Notes under the pieces: model-generated
What the model was told of the DNA's origin: nothing
Seen by the model: the letters and a program-made list of their open reading frames with translations, nothing else
Database searches by the model: none
In this document: one piece after another, positions 1 through 8,621 of the stretch
Numbering within the stretch: the first letter of the stretch is position 1
How the letters are laid out: every line of letters starts with the position of its first letter
Program-made: the position numbers and the translations under genes
Assembly: GCF_023806625.1 (NCBI RefSeq)
Contig: NZ_JAMTDX010000011.1
Coordinates: forward strand, 139,596 to 203,595
Direction: 5' to 3'
DNA: 64,000 bases
Source: Accumulibacter sp.
Lineage (GTDB): Bacteria > Pseudomonadota > Gammaproteobacteria > Burkholderiales > Rhodocyclaceae

Positions 1-774
1 GTCGGCCGAGAGGAGCATCGCCGCGTTCCAGGTGGCGACGTAGTTGAGCCCGTCGGCGACCGGGTGGTCACGCGAGTAGTTGAGCATCTCCTTGGTCCCG
101 CGGACGGCCAGCGGCGACTTGCCAGCGATCGTCCGGGCGATCTCGCGGACGCCGGCAAGAAGCAGTTCCTCGCTGGCGAAGACGCGGTTCACCAATCCGA
201 TCCGGCGCGCCTCTTCGCCGTCGACGCTACGCCCCGTGAACGCCAGTTCGCGGGCGATCCCCTCGGGAACGAGTCGCGGCAGGCGCTGCAGCGTGCCGAC
301 GTCGGCGGTCATCCCGACGTCGATCTCGCGCACCGAGAACTGCGCGCTGGCCGCCGCGTAGCGCATGTCGCAGCAGGTGACCAGATCGATCGCCCCACCG
401 ATGCACGCGCCGTGGATCGCCGCGAGCACCGGCTTGCGGCACCGTTCGATGCCCGACAGGCAGTCCTGCAGGTCGAGGATCAGCCGGCGCAGCGCCTCTC
501 GGCTGCGCGCCGCGTCGGCGTGCGCGACCAGCCGGCCGACGCCGGCGAGCATCGCCAAATCGATCCCGGCGCAGAAGTTTCGGCCCGAACCGGCGAGGAT
601 CACCACGCGCACCGCCGGCGCCTCGTCGGCCCACGCGAAAGCCTCGCGCAGTTCCTGCCACATCGCCTCGTCGATCGCGTTCGAGCGTTCGGGTCGATCG
701 AGGCGCAGTTCGGCAATTCCCGGCTCGCCGAGTTCGAGGCGCAGAGTCGTCAGATGCGGGATGGCGGTAGTCAC
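1..774 (-). CDS. Crotonase-family protein, probable dienoyl-CoA isomerase (3' end outside window)
   Basis: The reading frame runs off the left edge after 258 codons without a stop, so only the C-terminal tip is missing. Start is GTG at 774, with GAGGAG about 8 bases upstream. The oxyanion-hole segment FCAGIDL lies near residues 67-73, followed by a second glycine-rich crotonase turn (HGACIGG). A CCDMRYA segment and an EIDVGMTAD segment place acidic residues where delta-3,5-delta-2,4-dienoyl-CoA isomerases carry their catalytic Asp/Glu/Asp, rather than the two Glu of a classical enoyl-CoA hydratase. The family rearranges dienoyl-CoA double bonds during beta-oxidation of unsaturated acyl chains. 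It is divergent from the pseudouridine synthase. A plain enoyl-CoA hydratase is the main alternative. Confidence 0.88.
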   Translation of the reverse strand, partial: MTTAIPHLTTLRLELGEPGIAELRLDRPERSNAIDEAMWQELREAFAWADEAPAVRVVILAGSGRNFCAGIDLAMLAGVGRLVAHADAARSREALRRLILDLQDCLSGIERCRKPVLAAIHGACIGGAIDLVTCCDMRYAAASAQFSVREIDVGMTADVGTLQRLPRLVPEGIARELAFTGRSVDGEEARRIGLVNRVFASEELLLAGVREIARTIAGKSPLAVRGTKEMLNYSRDHPVADGLNYVATWNAAMLLSAD

Positions 775-952
775 GGCTTTTCTCCTCGAGCGGACAGTCT
801 CCCGGCTGTGCGCTCCAGGCGGGCGCGGTCTTCCGGATCATCCGCTGAGTGTACCCGATCCGCCGCCCACTTCGCGCGGCGAGCACGGCAGCCGCTGCGT
901 AGACCGGCGCTTCGCGCGACAATGCCGCATTGCCGACCCCCGCCAGCCGACC

Positions 953-1633
953 GTGCCGACGACGCTGCGCTCAGCCGTGCCCGAACTGCCCTACCGGCCG
1001 CCGCCCGACCACGGGCTGCGCGTCGTCCATCGCGACGCGGCGCTACTCGTCGTTGACAAGCCGGCCGGCCTGCTCGCCGTCCCCGGCCGCGGCGAAGCGC
1101 GGCACGACTGCCTGGCGAGCCGGGTCCGGACCGACTACCCCGAAGCACGCGTCGTCCATCGCCTCGACATGGCCACCTCGGGGCTGCTCGTCTTCGCCCG
1201 CGACGGCGAAAGCCAGCGCCGCCTCGGCCAGGCTTTCGCCGAAAGACGCGTGCACAAGGGCTACGTGGCGATCGTCGCCGGGCGGATTCCCGCCGCCGGG
1301 CTGATCGAGCTACCGCTCGCCGCCGACTGGCCGAACCGGCCGCGGCAGAAGGTCGACCTCGCCGGCCGGCCGGCGCTGACCCGCTACGCGGCCCTCGACC
1401 ACGACCCGGCGACCGATCGCACGCGCGTCGTGCTCTTCCCCGAGACCGGGCGGACGCACCAACTGCGCGTCCATCTCGCGGCGATCGGCCACCCGATCCT
1501 CGGTGACGCGCTCTATGGTGCGGACGAGATCGTGAGCGGCAACGGGCGCTTGCTGCTCCACGCCGAGTGGCTCAGCTTCGTCCATCCGTACAGCGGGGAG
1601 ACGATCGCCCTCGACTCGCCGCCGCCCTTCTGA
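953..1633 (+). CDS. rluA: RluA-type rRNA/tRNA pseudouridine synthase
   Basis: About 226 residues from GTG 953; an in-frame GTG at 977 would give 218, very close to the 219 of E. coli RluA, so the start is uncertain. The N-terminus reads VVDKPAGLLAVPGRG, the usual RluA opening. The catalytic motif HRLDMATSGLLVFAR follows, with its Asp as nucleophile, and FPETGRTHQLRVHL is the conserved C-terminal signature. There is no S4 domain, which separates it from RluC/RluD. The expected role is isomerising a uridine in 23S rRNA (position 746 in E. coli) and in some tRNAs (position 32). The frame is open far upstream to 365, but that part overlaps the crotonase gene and has no family resemblance. Confidence 0.88.
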   Translation: MPTTLRSAVPELPYRPPPDHGLRVVHRDAALLVVDKPAGLLAVPGRGEARHDCLASRVRTDYPEARVVHRLDMATSGLLVFARDGESQRRLGQAFAERRVHKGYVAIVAGRIPAAGLIELPLAADWPNRPRQKVDLAGRPALTRYAALDHDPATDRTRVVLFPETGRTHQLRVHLAAIGHPILGDALYGADEIVSGNGRLLLHAEWLSFVHPYSGETIALDSPPPF

Positions 1634-2299
1634 TTGCCGCCCGCTCTTCCCGGTGAGCTGCAAGGGTGATGGGCGGTGGTCGGCAGGTGTCGTGCTCACC
1701 GCGACCAGGAGAACCGGGTCAGGGTCCGCGGCAACCACGGTCCGCTGCCCATCGGCGGCCCGGTGGCCTTCGATCGCCTTGAGCGCAGCATGCTCTGGCT
1801 GATGATGAGCGCCGCGCGGATGGTCTGCGTCGTCGCGCCACAGACGACCCGACCCGGCACCCGCTGTGGATCTCGCCCGCCGCCGCCTGCTGGAGCACGT
1901 GCTTCGCGATCTGCGGCTTGGCGCCACATCCCCTTCGCTGCCGTACCGCGCGTCGACGGGTACGAGCGCCGACGCGGCGGCGAGGCCGAGCAGCTGGATT
2001 CCCGCCAGCCGAGGCATCGCCGCCCGGACCGCGTAACGCGAGAGCAGCATGTACGGCGGTGCACGCAGCGCCGACGGACTCGCCACCCAGACTCCTGTGA
2101 GCAGCAGGAAGAGCGGCGGCGTCTCGGCGACCGGCCGGCAATCGCGCGCCGGCGCCGCCGCCCCGCGAATGGGCTGGTCGTTGGCCGTCGACTCGATCGA
2201 TCGGCGACCGTCCGGTTGCATTGCCGGCCAATCGCCGTAGAATCCGGCCCTTCTGCGCCTGCTGCAATGCCGCACGACGCGCCTAAGCAAGGAAGTTCG
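1634..2299. other. Gap without a recognisable gene
   Basis: About 660 bases lie between the pseudouridine synthase stop and the efflux operon. All frames are partly open because of high GC, but none gives a protein I recognise. On the minus strand around 1900-2080 one frame reads like a short hydrophobic stretch (IQLLGLAAASALVPVDARYG) and then loses plausible composition, which could be a decayed gene. The right end holds the promoter of the efflux operon. Confidence 0.4.
2216..2243 (+). promoter_or_regulatory. Probable sigma-70 promoter of the RND efflux operon
   Basis: TTGCAT (2216-2221) and TAGAAT (2238-2243) are separated by 16 bases. Transcription would start near 2250, giving a leader of about 50 bases before the ATG at 2300. 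The -10 is strong and the -35 only partly matches. No regulator gene sits beside the operon. Confidence 0.5.
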
Positions 2300-3487
2300 A
2301 TGCCTGCCGCTTTCCCCGCCGTCTCCGTCCGCTCGCGTCTGTTGCTCACCACGGCGTTGTTCGCCGTCGCCGCCTGCGGCCCGCAGCAGCCGCCCGGCGG
2401 GATGGCCGGGTTTCCGGCTCCGGAGGTGACCGTACAGACCGTCGAGCCCGCGGCCTATCCGGTGAGCTTCGAGTACGTCGGACAGACGGCCGGATCGAAG
2501 GACGCCGAGGTCCGCGCGCGGGTCACCGGAATCGTCGAGAAGCGACTCTACCAGGAGGGTGCTCCGGTGCGCGCAGGGCAGCCGCTGTTCCTGATCGACG
2601 CGAAGCCCTTCGAGACGCAGGTCGCCGCTGCCGAAGCCGACGTCGCCCGCGCACGCGCGCAGAAGACCCAGGCCGACCGCGAGTCGGCGCGCCTCAAGCC
2701 GCTCGCCGAGAGCAGGGCGATCGGCCAGAAGGAAGCCGACGACGCGGCGTCCGCCGCCGAACTCGCCGCTGCCGCGGTCAAGGCGGCGCAGGCAAGGCTC
2801 GCCGAGGCGCGGCTGAACCTTTCCTACACGCGCGTCGTCTCGCCGATCGACGGCCTGTCGAGCCGTGCGCAGCAGTCGGAAGGCAGCCTGGTCAACGCCA
2901 ACACGACGCTGCTCACCACCGTCTCGCAGGTCGACCCGATCTGGGTGCTGTTCAGTGTCTCGGACAACGAGCAGCTCACGCTCAACCGGGCGATGGCCGA
3001 AGGCCGGCTGAGCCTGCCGCGCAACAACGCCTTCGAGGTGGCCATCCGCTTGTCCGACGGGTCGACCTTTCCGCGCAGCGGGCGGATCAACTTCGCCGAT
3101 TCGCGGGTCAATCCGCAGACCGGGACCTTCGAGATGCGCGCCGAGATCGCCAACGCCGACCTCGCGCTGAGGCCTGGCCAATTCGTCCGCGTCGTGCTCG
3201 CCGGAGCCGAACGCCGCGCTGCGCTGGCCGTGCCGCAGGTCGCCGTGCTCGAAGGCCCGCAGGGCAAGTTCGTCTATGTCGTCGGCAAGGACGGCGAAGG
3301 CCGGGAGATCGCCGAGGCACGACCGGTCGTCGTCGGCGACTGGTCGCAGAGCGGCGGGGTCAATGTCTGGCTGATCGAGTCCGGGCTCAAGGCCGGGGAC
3401 CGGGTGATCGTCGACGGACTGGCGCGAATCATGATGCCGAACACGCCGGTTCGCGTCAGCGCACCGGCGGCCGCGGCGAAGCCCTGA
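2300..3487 (+). CDS. RND efflux periplasmic adaptor lipoprotein (AcrA/MexA type)
   Basis: 395 residues. The N-terminus has a lipoprotein signal ending FAVAAC, so it should be anchored to the inner membrane and project into the periplasm. The order is a barrel-sandwich half, an alpha-helical hairpin of about residues 100-175 rich in Ala/Glu/Lys/Arg, then beta-barrel and membrane-proximal parts. The segment FEYVGQTAGSKDAEVRARV is typical of MexA-class adaptors. AAGGAAG precedes the ATG, which excludes the long upstream extension of the frame. It links the RND pump at 3502 to the outer-membrane channel at 6729. Substrates cannot be read from sequence; multidrug or solvent export is the family norm. 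Confidence 0.95.
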   Translation: MPAAFPAVSVRSRLLLTTALFAVAACGPQQPPGGMAGFPAPEVTVQTVEPAAYPVSFEYVGQTAGSKDAEVRARVTGIVEKRLYQEGAPVRAGQPLFLIDAKPFETQVAAAEADVARARAQKTQADRESARLKPLAESRAIGQKEADDAASAAELAAAAVKAAQARLAEARLNLSYTRVVSPIDGLSSRAQQSEGSLVNANTTLLTTVSQVDPIWVLFSVSDNEQLTLNRAMAEGRLSLPRNNAFEVAIRLSDGSTFPRSGRINFADSRVNPQTGTFEMRAEIANADLALRPGQFVRVVLAGAERRAALAVPQVAVLEGPQGKFVYVVGKDGEGREIAEARPVVVGDWSQSGGVNVWLIESGLKAGDRVIVDGLARIMMPNTPVRVSAPAAAAKP

Positions 3488-3501
3488 GCGGGAGACGGCC
3501 G

Positions 3502-6500
3502 ATGTTCTCGCGCTTCTTCATCGACCGCCCAATCTTCGCGGTGGTCATCTCGGTCGTGCTCGTCGTCGCCGGTCTCGCGGCGATGCGTGCGCTGCCGGTC
3601 GCGCAGTACCCCGAGATCGCGCCGCCGGTGGTCACCGTCCAGGCGACTTACCCCGGCGCGTCGGCCGAGGTGCTCGAATCGACGGTCGCCGCGCCGCTCG
3701 AGAACGCGATCAACGGCCTGCCCGGGATGATCTACATGTCGTCGAACTCGTCGTCGAACGGGCTGACGCAGATCCAGGTGACCTTCGAGATCGGCACGAG
3801 CATCGACATCGCCGCGGTCAATGTCAGCAACCGCGTCAAACAGGTCGAATCGCGACTGCCGCTCGAGGTACGCCGGCAAGGCGTGACCGTCGAACCCGGG
3901 TCGTCGTCGTTCCTCCAGGTGCTCGCCTTCTACTCGCCCGACGGCCGCTACGACGATCTGTTCACCTCGAACTACGTGACGCTGAACGTCCTCGACCGGC
4001 TCAAGCGCCTGCCCGGAACGACCAGCGTCCAGATCTTCGGCGCCAAGGACTACGCGATGCGCATCTGGCTCAAGCCCGACCGTCTCGCGCAACTCAGGCT
4101 GACCCCGGGCGACGTCGTACGCGCGATCAACGAGCAGAACGCACAGTTCGCCGCCGGCAAGGTCGGCCAGGCGCCGATCGAACAGGGTCAGGACCTGGTC
4201 TATACGATCACCTCGCGCGGCCGGCTCGCCGACCCGGCGCAGTTTCGCGAGATCATCGTCCGAGCGAGTCCCGACGGGTCGATGGTCCGTCTCGCCGACG
4301 TCGCGCGAGTCGAACTCGGCTCGCGCGACTACGAGTTCAACGGGCGTTACAACGGCCACCCGGCGACCCTCGTCGGCATCTTCCTGTCGCCGGGGGCCAA
4401 CGCGCTCGAGGTCGCGCGCAGCGTACTCACGACCGTCGACGAACTGCAGAAGAGCTTCCCCGAGGGGCTGACCTACTCGGTGCCCTACGACACGACGCGC
4501 TTCGTCCGCGTGTCGATCCGCGAAGTGCTCAAGACACTCGGCGAGGCGATGCTGCTCGTCTTCCTCGTCGTCTACCTGTTCCTGCAGAACTGGCGCGCGG
4601 CGGTGATCCCCTTCGCCGCGGTTCCGGTGTCGCTGATCGGCACCTTCGCCGGGATCCACCTGCTCGGCTATTCGATCAACACGCTGACGCTGTTCGGCAT
4701 GGTCCTGGCGATCGGCATCGTCGTCGACGACGCGATCGTCGTCCTCGAAAACGTCGAGCGGATCATGCGCGAGGAAGGGCTGCCGCCGCGCGACGCCGCG
4801 GTCCAGGCGATGGCCGAGGTGACCGGGCCGATCGTCGCGATCGTCCTGACGCTGACCGCGGTCTTCGTGCCGATCGCCTTCCTCGGCGGGCTGACCGGCG
4901 AACTCTACCGCCAGTTCGCGGTGACCATCTCGATTTCGGTCGTCCTCTCGGGGATCGTCGCGCTGACCCTTTCGCCGGCGCTCTGCGTGGTCATGCTCCG
5001 GCACGGTCACCGGCCGCCGGGGCGCTTCTTCGTCTGGTTCAACGGCTGGTTCGCGCGCCTGACCGGCCGCTACATCGACGGCGTCGTGTGGATGATCCGC
5101 CGCGCGGTGCTGGTCCTGACGCTGTTCTGCGGCATGGTCGTGGTCACCGGCCTGCTCTGGCGCGCGACTCCGGGAAGCCTGGTGCCCGACGAGGATCAGG
5201 GCTTCTACATCGGCGCGGTGATCCTGCCCGACGGTGCGACGCTCGAACGGACCACCCGCGTCGTCGAACAGGTCGAGGCGGCGGTGCGCAGCAATCCGGC
5301 CAACCAGGACGTCGTCTCGTTCGCCGGCTTCGACTTCGTCGGTGGCGGCTTCCGCAACAATGCGGCGACGATGTTCGTCACCCAGAAGCCCTGGGACGAG
5401 CGCGCGGTCACCGCGCAGCAGCTGGTTGGCGAGTTGTTCATGAAGACCGCCGGGATCCGCGAGGCACTCGTCCTGGCCTTCAATCCGCCGGCGATCTTCG
5501 GCCTCGGCACCGCCGGCGGCTACGAACTGTTCATCCAGAACCGCGGCGACGGCGGACCCCGCCGCCTGCAGGAAGTGCTGCAGGGCTTCCTCGCCCGGGC
5601 GAACAGCGACCCGCAGCTCGGCGGCGCGCAGACGCTCTGGCGCGCGACGGTGCCCCAACTGTTCGTCGAGGTCGACCGCGAACAGGCGAAGAAGGCCGGA
5701 GTGGCCATCGACGAGGTCTTCGCCGCGCTGTCGGCGACGCTCGGCACCTACTACGTCAATGACTTCAACAGGTATGGGCGCACCTGGCAGGTGCTGATGT
5801 CGGCCGAGGCCGGCTACCGCAGGCGCCCCGACGACATCCAGGGGGTCTACGTGCGCTCCGCGAACGGCGAGATGCTGCCGCTGGCCTCGCTGGTCCGCGT
5901 TCGCCATTCGTCGGGCCCCGATTCGCTCGACCGCTTCAACAACCTGCCGGCGGTCAAGATCATCGGCCAGACGGCGCCGGGGATCAGCTCGGGACAGGGC
6001 ATCGCGCGCGTCGAGCAGATCGCCCGCGAAGTGCTGCCGCCCGACTTCAGCTTCGACTGGGGCGGCTCGTCGTACCAGGAGAAGAAGTCGAGCGGCGCGT
6101 CGACCTTCGCCCTCGCGCTCGCCGTGGTGATGGTCTTCCTGATCCTCGCCGCGCTCTACGAGAAGCTGACGCTGCCGTTCTCGGTGCTCCTCGCGCTGCC
6201 GTTCGGGACCTTCGGCGCGCTCGTCGCGATCTGGGCGAAGAACCTCGTCGGCCCGTTCTTCGGCGCGGCGCCACTGACCAACGACGTGTACTTCCAGATC
6301 GGCCTGGTCACGCTGCTCGGGCTGGCGGCGAAGAACGCGATCCTGATCGTCGAGTACGCGGTGCTCAAGCACGGCGAAGGGTTGTCCGCTTCGGCGTCGG
6401 CGATCGAGGCAGCCCGGCTGCGCTTCAGGCCGATCCTGATGACCTCGCTGGCCTTCATTTTCGGCGTCCTGCCGCTGGCCCTGTCGACCGGCGCCGGGGC

Positions 6501-6732
6501 CGGCGCGCGCCATTCGGTCGGCACCGGCGTGATGGGCGGGATGATCGCCGCGACGCTGCTCGCCGTCTTCCACGTGCCGCTGTTCTTCAAGGTGCTCTAC
6601 GACCGGAAGATCGTCGAGCGGCGCTCGCACGACGAACTGCTCGACGAGGTCCGCCACCTGTCCCACGGCGCGGCGCCCACCGGGAACGCGGCCGAGCGCG
6701 CGAGCGGAGCCGGCGAAGGAGGCCCGCGATGA
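3502..6732 (+). CDS. RND efflux inner-membrane pump (AcrB/HAE1 family)
   Basis: 1076 residues, slightly longer than the usual 1030-1050. It opens MFSRFFIDRPIFAVVIS, the HAE1 signature. There are twelve predicted membrane helices, with two large periplasmic loops after TM1 and TM7. TM4 contains GIVVDDAIVVLENVERIM, with the two adjacent Asp of the proton relay; the second half repeats this region as LLGLAAKNAILIVEYAV. The protein exports hydrophobic substrates by proton antiport as a trimer. It starts 14 bases after the adaptor gene and overlaps the channel gene by four bases (ATGA), so the three genes are co-translated. The C-terminal tail after residue 1045 is hydrophilic and poorly conserved. 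Confidence 0.97.
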   Translation: MFSRFFIDRPIFAVVISVVLVVAGLAAMRALPVAQYPEIAPPVVTVQATYPGASAEVLESTVAAPLENAINGLPGMIYMSSNSSSNGLTQIQVTFEIGTSIDIAAVNVSNRVKQVESRLPLEVRRQGVTVEPGSSSFLQVLAFYSPDGRYDDLFTSNYVTLNVLDRLKRLPGTTSVQIFGAKDYAMRIWLKPDRLAQLRLTPGDVVRAINEQNAQFAAGKVGQAPIEQGQDLVYTITSRGRLADPAQFREIIVRASPDGSMVRLADVARVELGSRDYEFNGRYNGHPATLVGIFLSPGANALEVARSVLTTVDELQKSFPEGLTYSVPYDTTRFVRVSIREVLKTLGEAMLLVFLVVYLFLQNWRAAVIPFAAVPVSLIGTFAGIHLLGYSINTLTLFGMVLAIGIVVDDAIVVLENVERIMREEGLPPRDAAVQAMAEVTGPIVAIVLTLTAVFVPIAFLGGLTGELYRQFAVTISISVVLSGIVALTLSPALCVVMLRHGHRPPGRFFVWFNGWFARLTGRYIDGVVWMIRRAVLVLTLFCGMVVVTGLLWRATPGSLVPDEDQGFYIGAVILPDGATLERTTRVVEQVEAAVRSNPANQDVVSFAGFDFVGGGFRNNAATMFVTQKPWDERAVTAQQLVGELFMKTAGIREALVLAFNPPAIFGLGTAGGYELFIQNRGDGGPRRLQEVLQGFLARANSDPQLGGAQTLWRATVPQLFVEVDREQAKKAGVAIDEVFAALSATLGTYYVNDFNRYGRTWQVLMSAEAGYRRRPDDIQGVYVRSANGEMLPLASLVRVRHSSGPDSLDRFNNLPAVKIIGQTAPGISSGQGIARVEQIAREVLPPDFSFDWGGSSYQEKKSSGASTFALALAVVMVFLILAALYEKLTLPFSVLLALPFGTFGALVAIWAKNLVGPFFGAAPLTNDVYFQIGLVTLLGLAAKNAILIVEYAVLKHGEGLSASASAIEAARLRFRPILMTSLAFIFGVLPLALSTGAGAGARHSVGTGVMGGMIAATLLAVFHVPLFFKVLYDRKIVERRSHDELLDEVRHLSHGAAPTGNAAERASGAGEGGPR

Positions 6733-8144
6733 GCCGGCGGCTGTGCGCCTGTGTCGCAGCTGTGGCGATCGCCCTCGTCGGCTGCCAGGCGACGCCGACC
6801 GCGCCTCCGGCGCTCGACCTGCCGCCGGCCACGGCCGAAACGTCGCCCGATCTCGAGCGCTGGTGGCTGCTCTTCGACGATCCGGGGCTGACCGCGCTGA
6901 TCGACGAGGCGCTCGCCCACAACCTCGACCTGCAGGCGGCGATCGCCCGCGTCGACCTCGCCCGGGCCAACCTGCTGCTCGCCCAGTCACCGCTCTACCC
7001 GAGCGCCAACCTTGCCGCCGACGTCAACCGGACGCGCCAGACGCTGGTCGGTTCGCAGCCGCTGCCCGCCGGTTTCAACCCGCTGAACGACAACGCCCGC
7101 GTCGGCGTGCGCGCTGCCTACGAGGTCGACGTCTGGGGACGCTACCGCCAGGGGGCCGAGGCTGCGCGCAACGAACTGCTGGCCAGCGAATACGCGCGGG
7201 CCAGCGTGCGCACCGCGGTCGCCGCCGAGACCGCGCGGATCTACTTCGGGCTGCTCGCTGGCGACGCCGAAGTCGATCTGTTGCGCGCGACGCTGCGCTC
7301 GCGCGACGAGACCGTCGAGCTGCAGACGAAGCTCTACCGGGCCGGGCTCATCGGCGACTACGATCTGCAACGGGCCGAGGCCGAGCGCGCTTCGGTTGCC
7401 GCGAACCTGGCGCTCGCCGAGCGCACTGTCGGTAGTTACGAGACCGCGCTCGCGGCGATCGTCGGCCGCTCGCCGCGCGAGGTGTTCGCGCCGCAGATCG
7501 AGCGCCACGTCAAGGAAGCGCGGCTGCTCGGCGTTCCCGAGGTTCCTCCGGGGCTGCCCGCCGACCTGCTCGAACGGCGTCCGGACATCCGCGCAGCCGA
7601 AGCGCGGATCGCCGCGGCGAGCCTGCGCATCGACGCGGCACGCGCCCAGTATTTCCCGTCGCTGGCGCTGACGGCTTCGTATGGCTCCGAGTCGGCGGCG
7701 CTCGCCGACCTGTTCACCGGCCCGGCGCTGGCCTGGGGAATCGCCGGGGCGGTGCTCCAGCCACTGATCGGTCTCAAGGCGATCGAGGCCAGCGTCCAGG
7801 CCGAGACGGCGCGCCGCGAAGCGGCGCTGGTCGCCTACGTGCAGACCGTCCAGACCGCGTTTCGCGAGGCCCGCGACGCGCTGGTCGCCAACCGGACGAT
7901 GCACGACGCGCTGGTCGCACAGGGCGAGCGCGCGGGCAGACTCGAAGCCTCGCTCAAGCTCGCCGACCTGCGTTACCGCGCGGGCTATTCGGGCTACATC
8001 GAGGTGCTCGACGCGCAGCGCCAGCTCTTGCAGGCGCAGACGTTGCAGATCCTCGCCGCTCGCGACGTGCGCTTCGCGCTCGTCGACCTGGCCAGGGCGA
8101 TGGGCGGCGGCTGGGATTACCGGGCGGACGCAGCGGCGCGCTGA
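6729..8144 (+). CDS. RND efflux outer-membrane channel lipoprotein (OprM/NodT family)
   Basis: 471 residues with a lipoprotein signal ending ALVGC. Two homologous coiled-coil repeats follow, the pattern of TolC-like factors, with segments WWLLFDDPGLTALIDEAL and LLERRPDIRAAEARIAAA that are standard in the NodT subfamily. It should form a trimeric outer-membrane barrel with a periplasmic tunnel that docks on the adaptor. The start overlaps the pump stop (ATGA at 6729-6732). It completes a self-contained tripartite exporter. Confidence 0.95.
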   Translation: MSRRLCACVAAVAIALVGCQATPTAPPALDLPPATAETSPDLERWWLLFDDPGLTALIDEALAHNLDLQAAIARVDLARANLLLAQSPLYPSANLAADVNRTRQTLVGSQPLPAGFNPLNDNARVGVRAAYEVDVWGRYRQGAEAARNELLASEYARASVRTAVAAETARIYFGLLAGDAEVDLLRATLRSRDETVELQTKLYRAGLIGDYDLQRAEAERASVAANLALAERTVGSYETALAAIVGRSPREVFAPQIERHVKEARLLGVPEVPPGLPADLLERRPDIRAAEARIAAASLRIDAARAQYFPSLALTASYGSESAALADLFTGPALAWGIAGAVLQPLIGLKAIEASVQAETARREAALVAYVQTVQTAFREARDALVANRTMHDALVAQGERAGRLEASLKLADLRYRAGYSGYIEVLDAQRQLLQAQTLQILAARDVRFALVDLARAMGGGWDYRADAAAR

Positions 8145-8151
8145 CGGCCAA

Positions 8152-8379
8152 TCAGTCGCGCGGTCGCCCGGGTGGCCCCGAGTCGCTGCGCAGCGTCAGC
8201 GCGAAGAGCAGCAGGAAGCAGCCGACCAGCAAACCGGCGATCGAGGCGATCAGCAAAGTCCCGAGCTGGAACGAGCCGGCGTAAAAATTGCCGGCGAGGC
8301 GCATCGCGCCCGCATAGACGCAGAGCAGCACGGCGCCAAGACCCGCGCAACGCCCGAGGAGGACCAGAAAATCGCGCAT
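8152..8379 (-). CDS. Small two-helix membrane protein, function unknown
   Basis: 75 residues from an ATG preceded by GGAAAGGGA. Two hydrophobic helices span about residues 5-22 and 37-62, separated by a short loop containing GNFYAGSFQLGTLL; the tail is polar (SGPPGRPRD). It resembles short, uncharacterised two-TM proteins of betaproteobacteria. It is convergent with the efflux operon, ending 7 bases from its stop. No function can be assigned. Confidence 0.6.
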   Translation of the reverse strand: MRDFLVLLGRCAGLGAVLLCVYAGAMRLAGNFYAGSFQLGTLLIASIAGLLVGCFLLLFALTLRSDSGPPGRPRD

Positions 8380-8529
8380 CTTTTCCCTTTCCGAATGCCC
8401 TGCGCCGGCGACCGCAGCCGCCCGGGCCGGCGATGCAGCCCGATCCGGGCCGCGCGCCGGGCAGCGGCCCCAGACGGACGATTGTAAGCGAGCAGGCGAG
8501 CGAGTCAACAAGGCTTTCGCCTGCTCAGC

Positions 8530-8558
8530 GGCCAGACCGGTCGTTTGACCGGTCGGCC
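8530..8558. promoter_or_regulatory. Operator-like pair of GACCGGTC palindromes
   Basis: Two copies of the self-complementary octamer GACCGGTC lie 12 bases apart, start to start, flanked by GGCC on both sides, so the whole 29-base stretch is a near-perfect inverted repeat. It sits about 65 bases upstream of the ComB-like gene. There is no T-run, so a terminator is unlikely. The layout resembles TetR-family operators, but no such regulator is nearby. Confidence 0.35.
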
Positions 8559-8621
8559 AAGATCGCCGATACTGGGCCAGTTCGAGCAGGATCCGTCCAT
8601 CCTGGAGGAGCCTCAGCCGCC

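Noticed and set aside
365-952. Long N-terminal extension of the pseudouridine synthase
   Set aside because: It runs antisense through the crotonase gene and lacks family similarity; the protein starts near 953-977.
3274-6990. Open minus-strand frame of 1238 codons opposite the RND pump
   Set aside because: Its product is Arg/Asp/Glu/His-rich with no domains and mirrors the codon structure of the pump gene; a GC-rich shadow.
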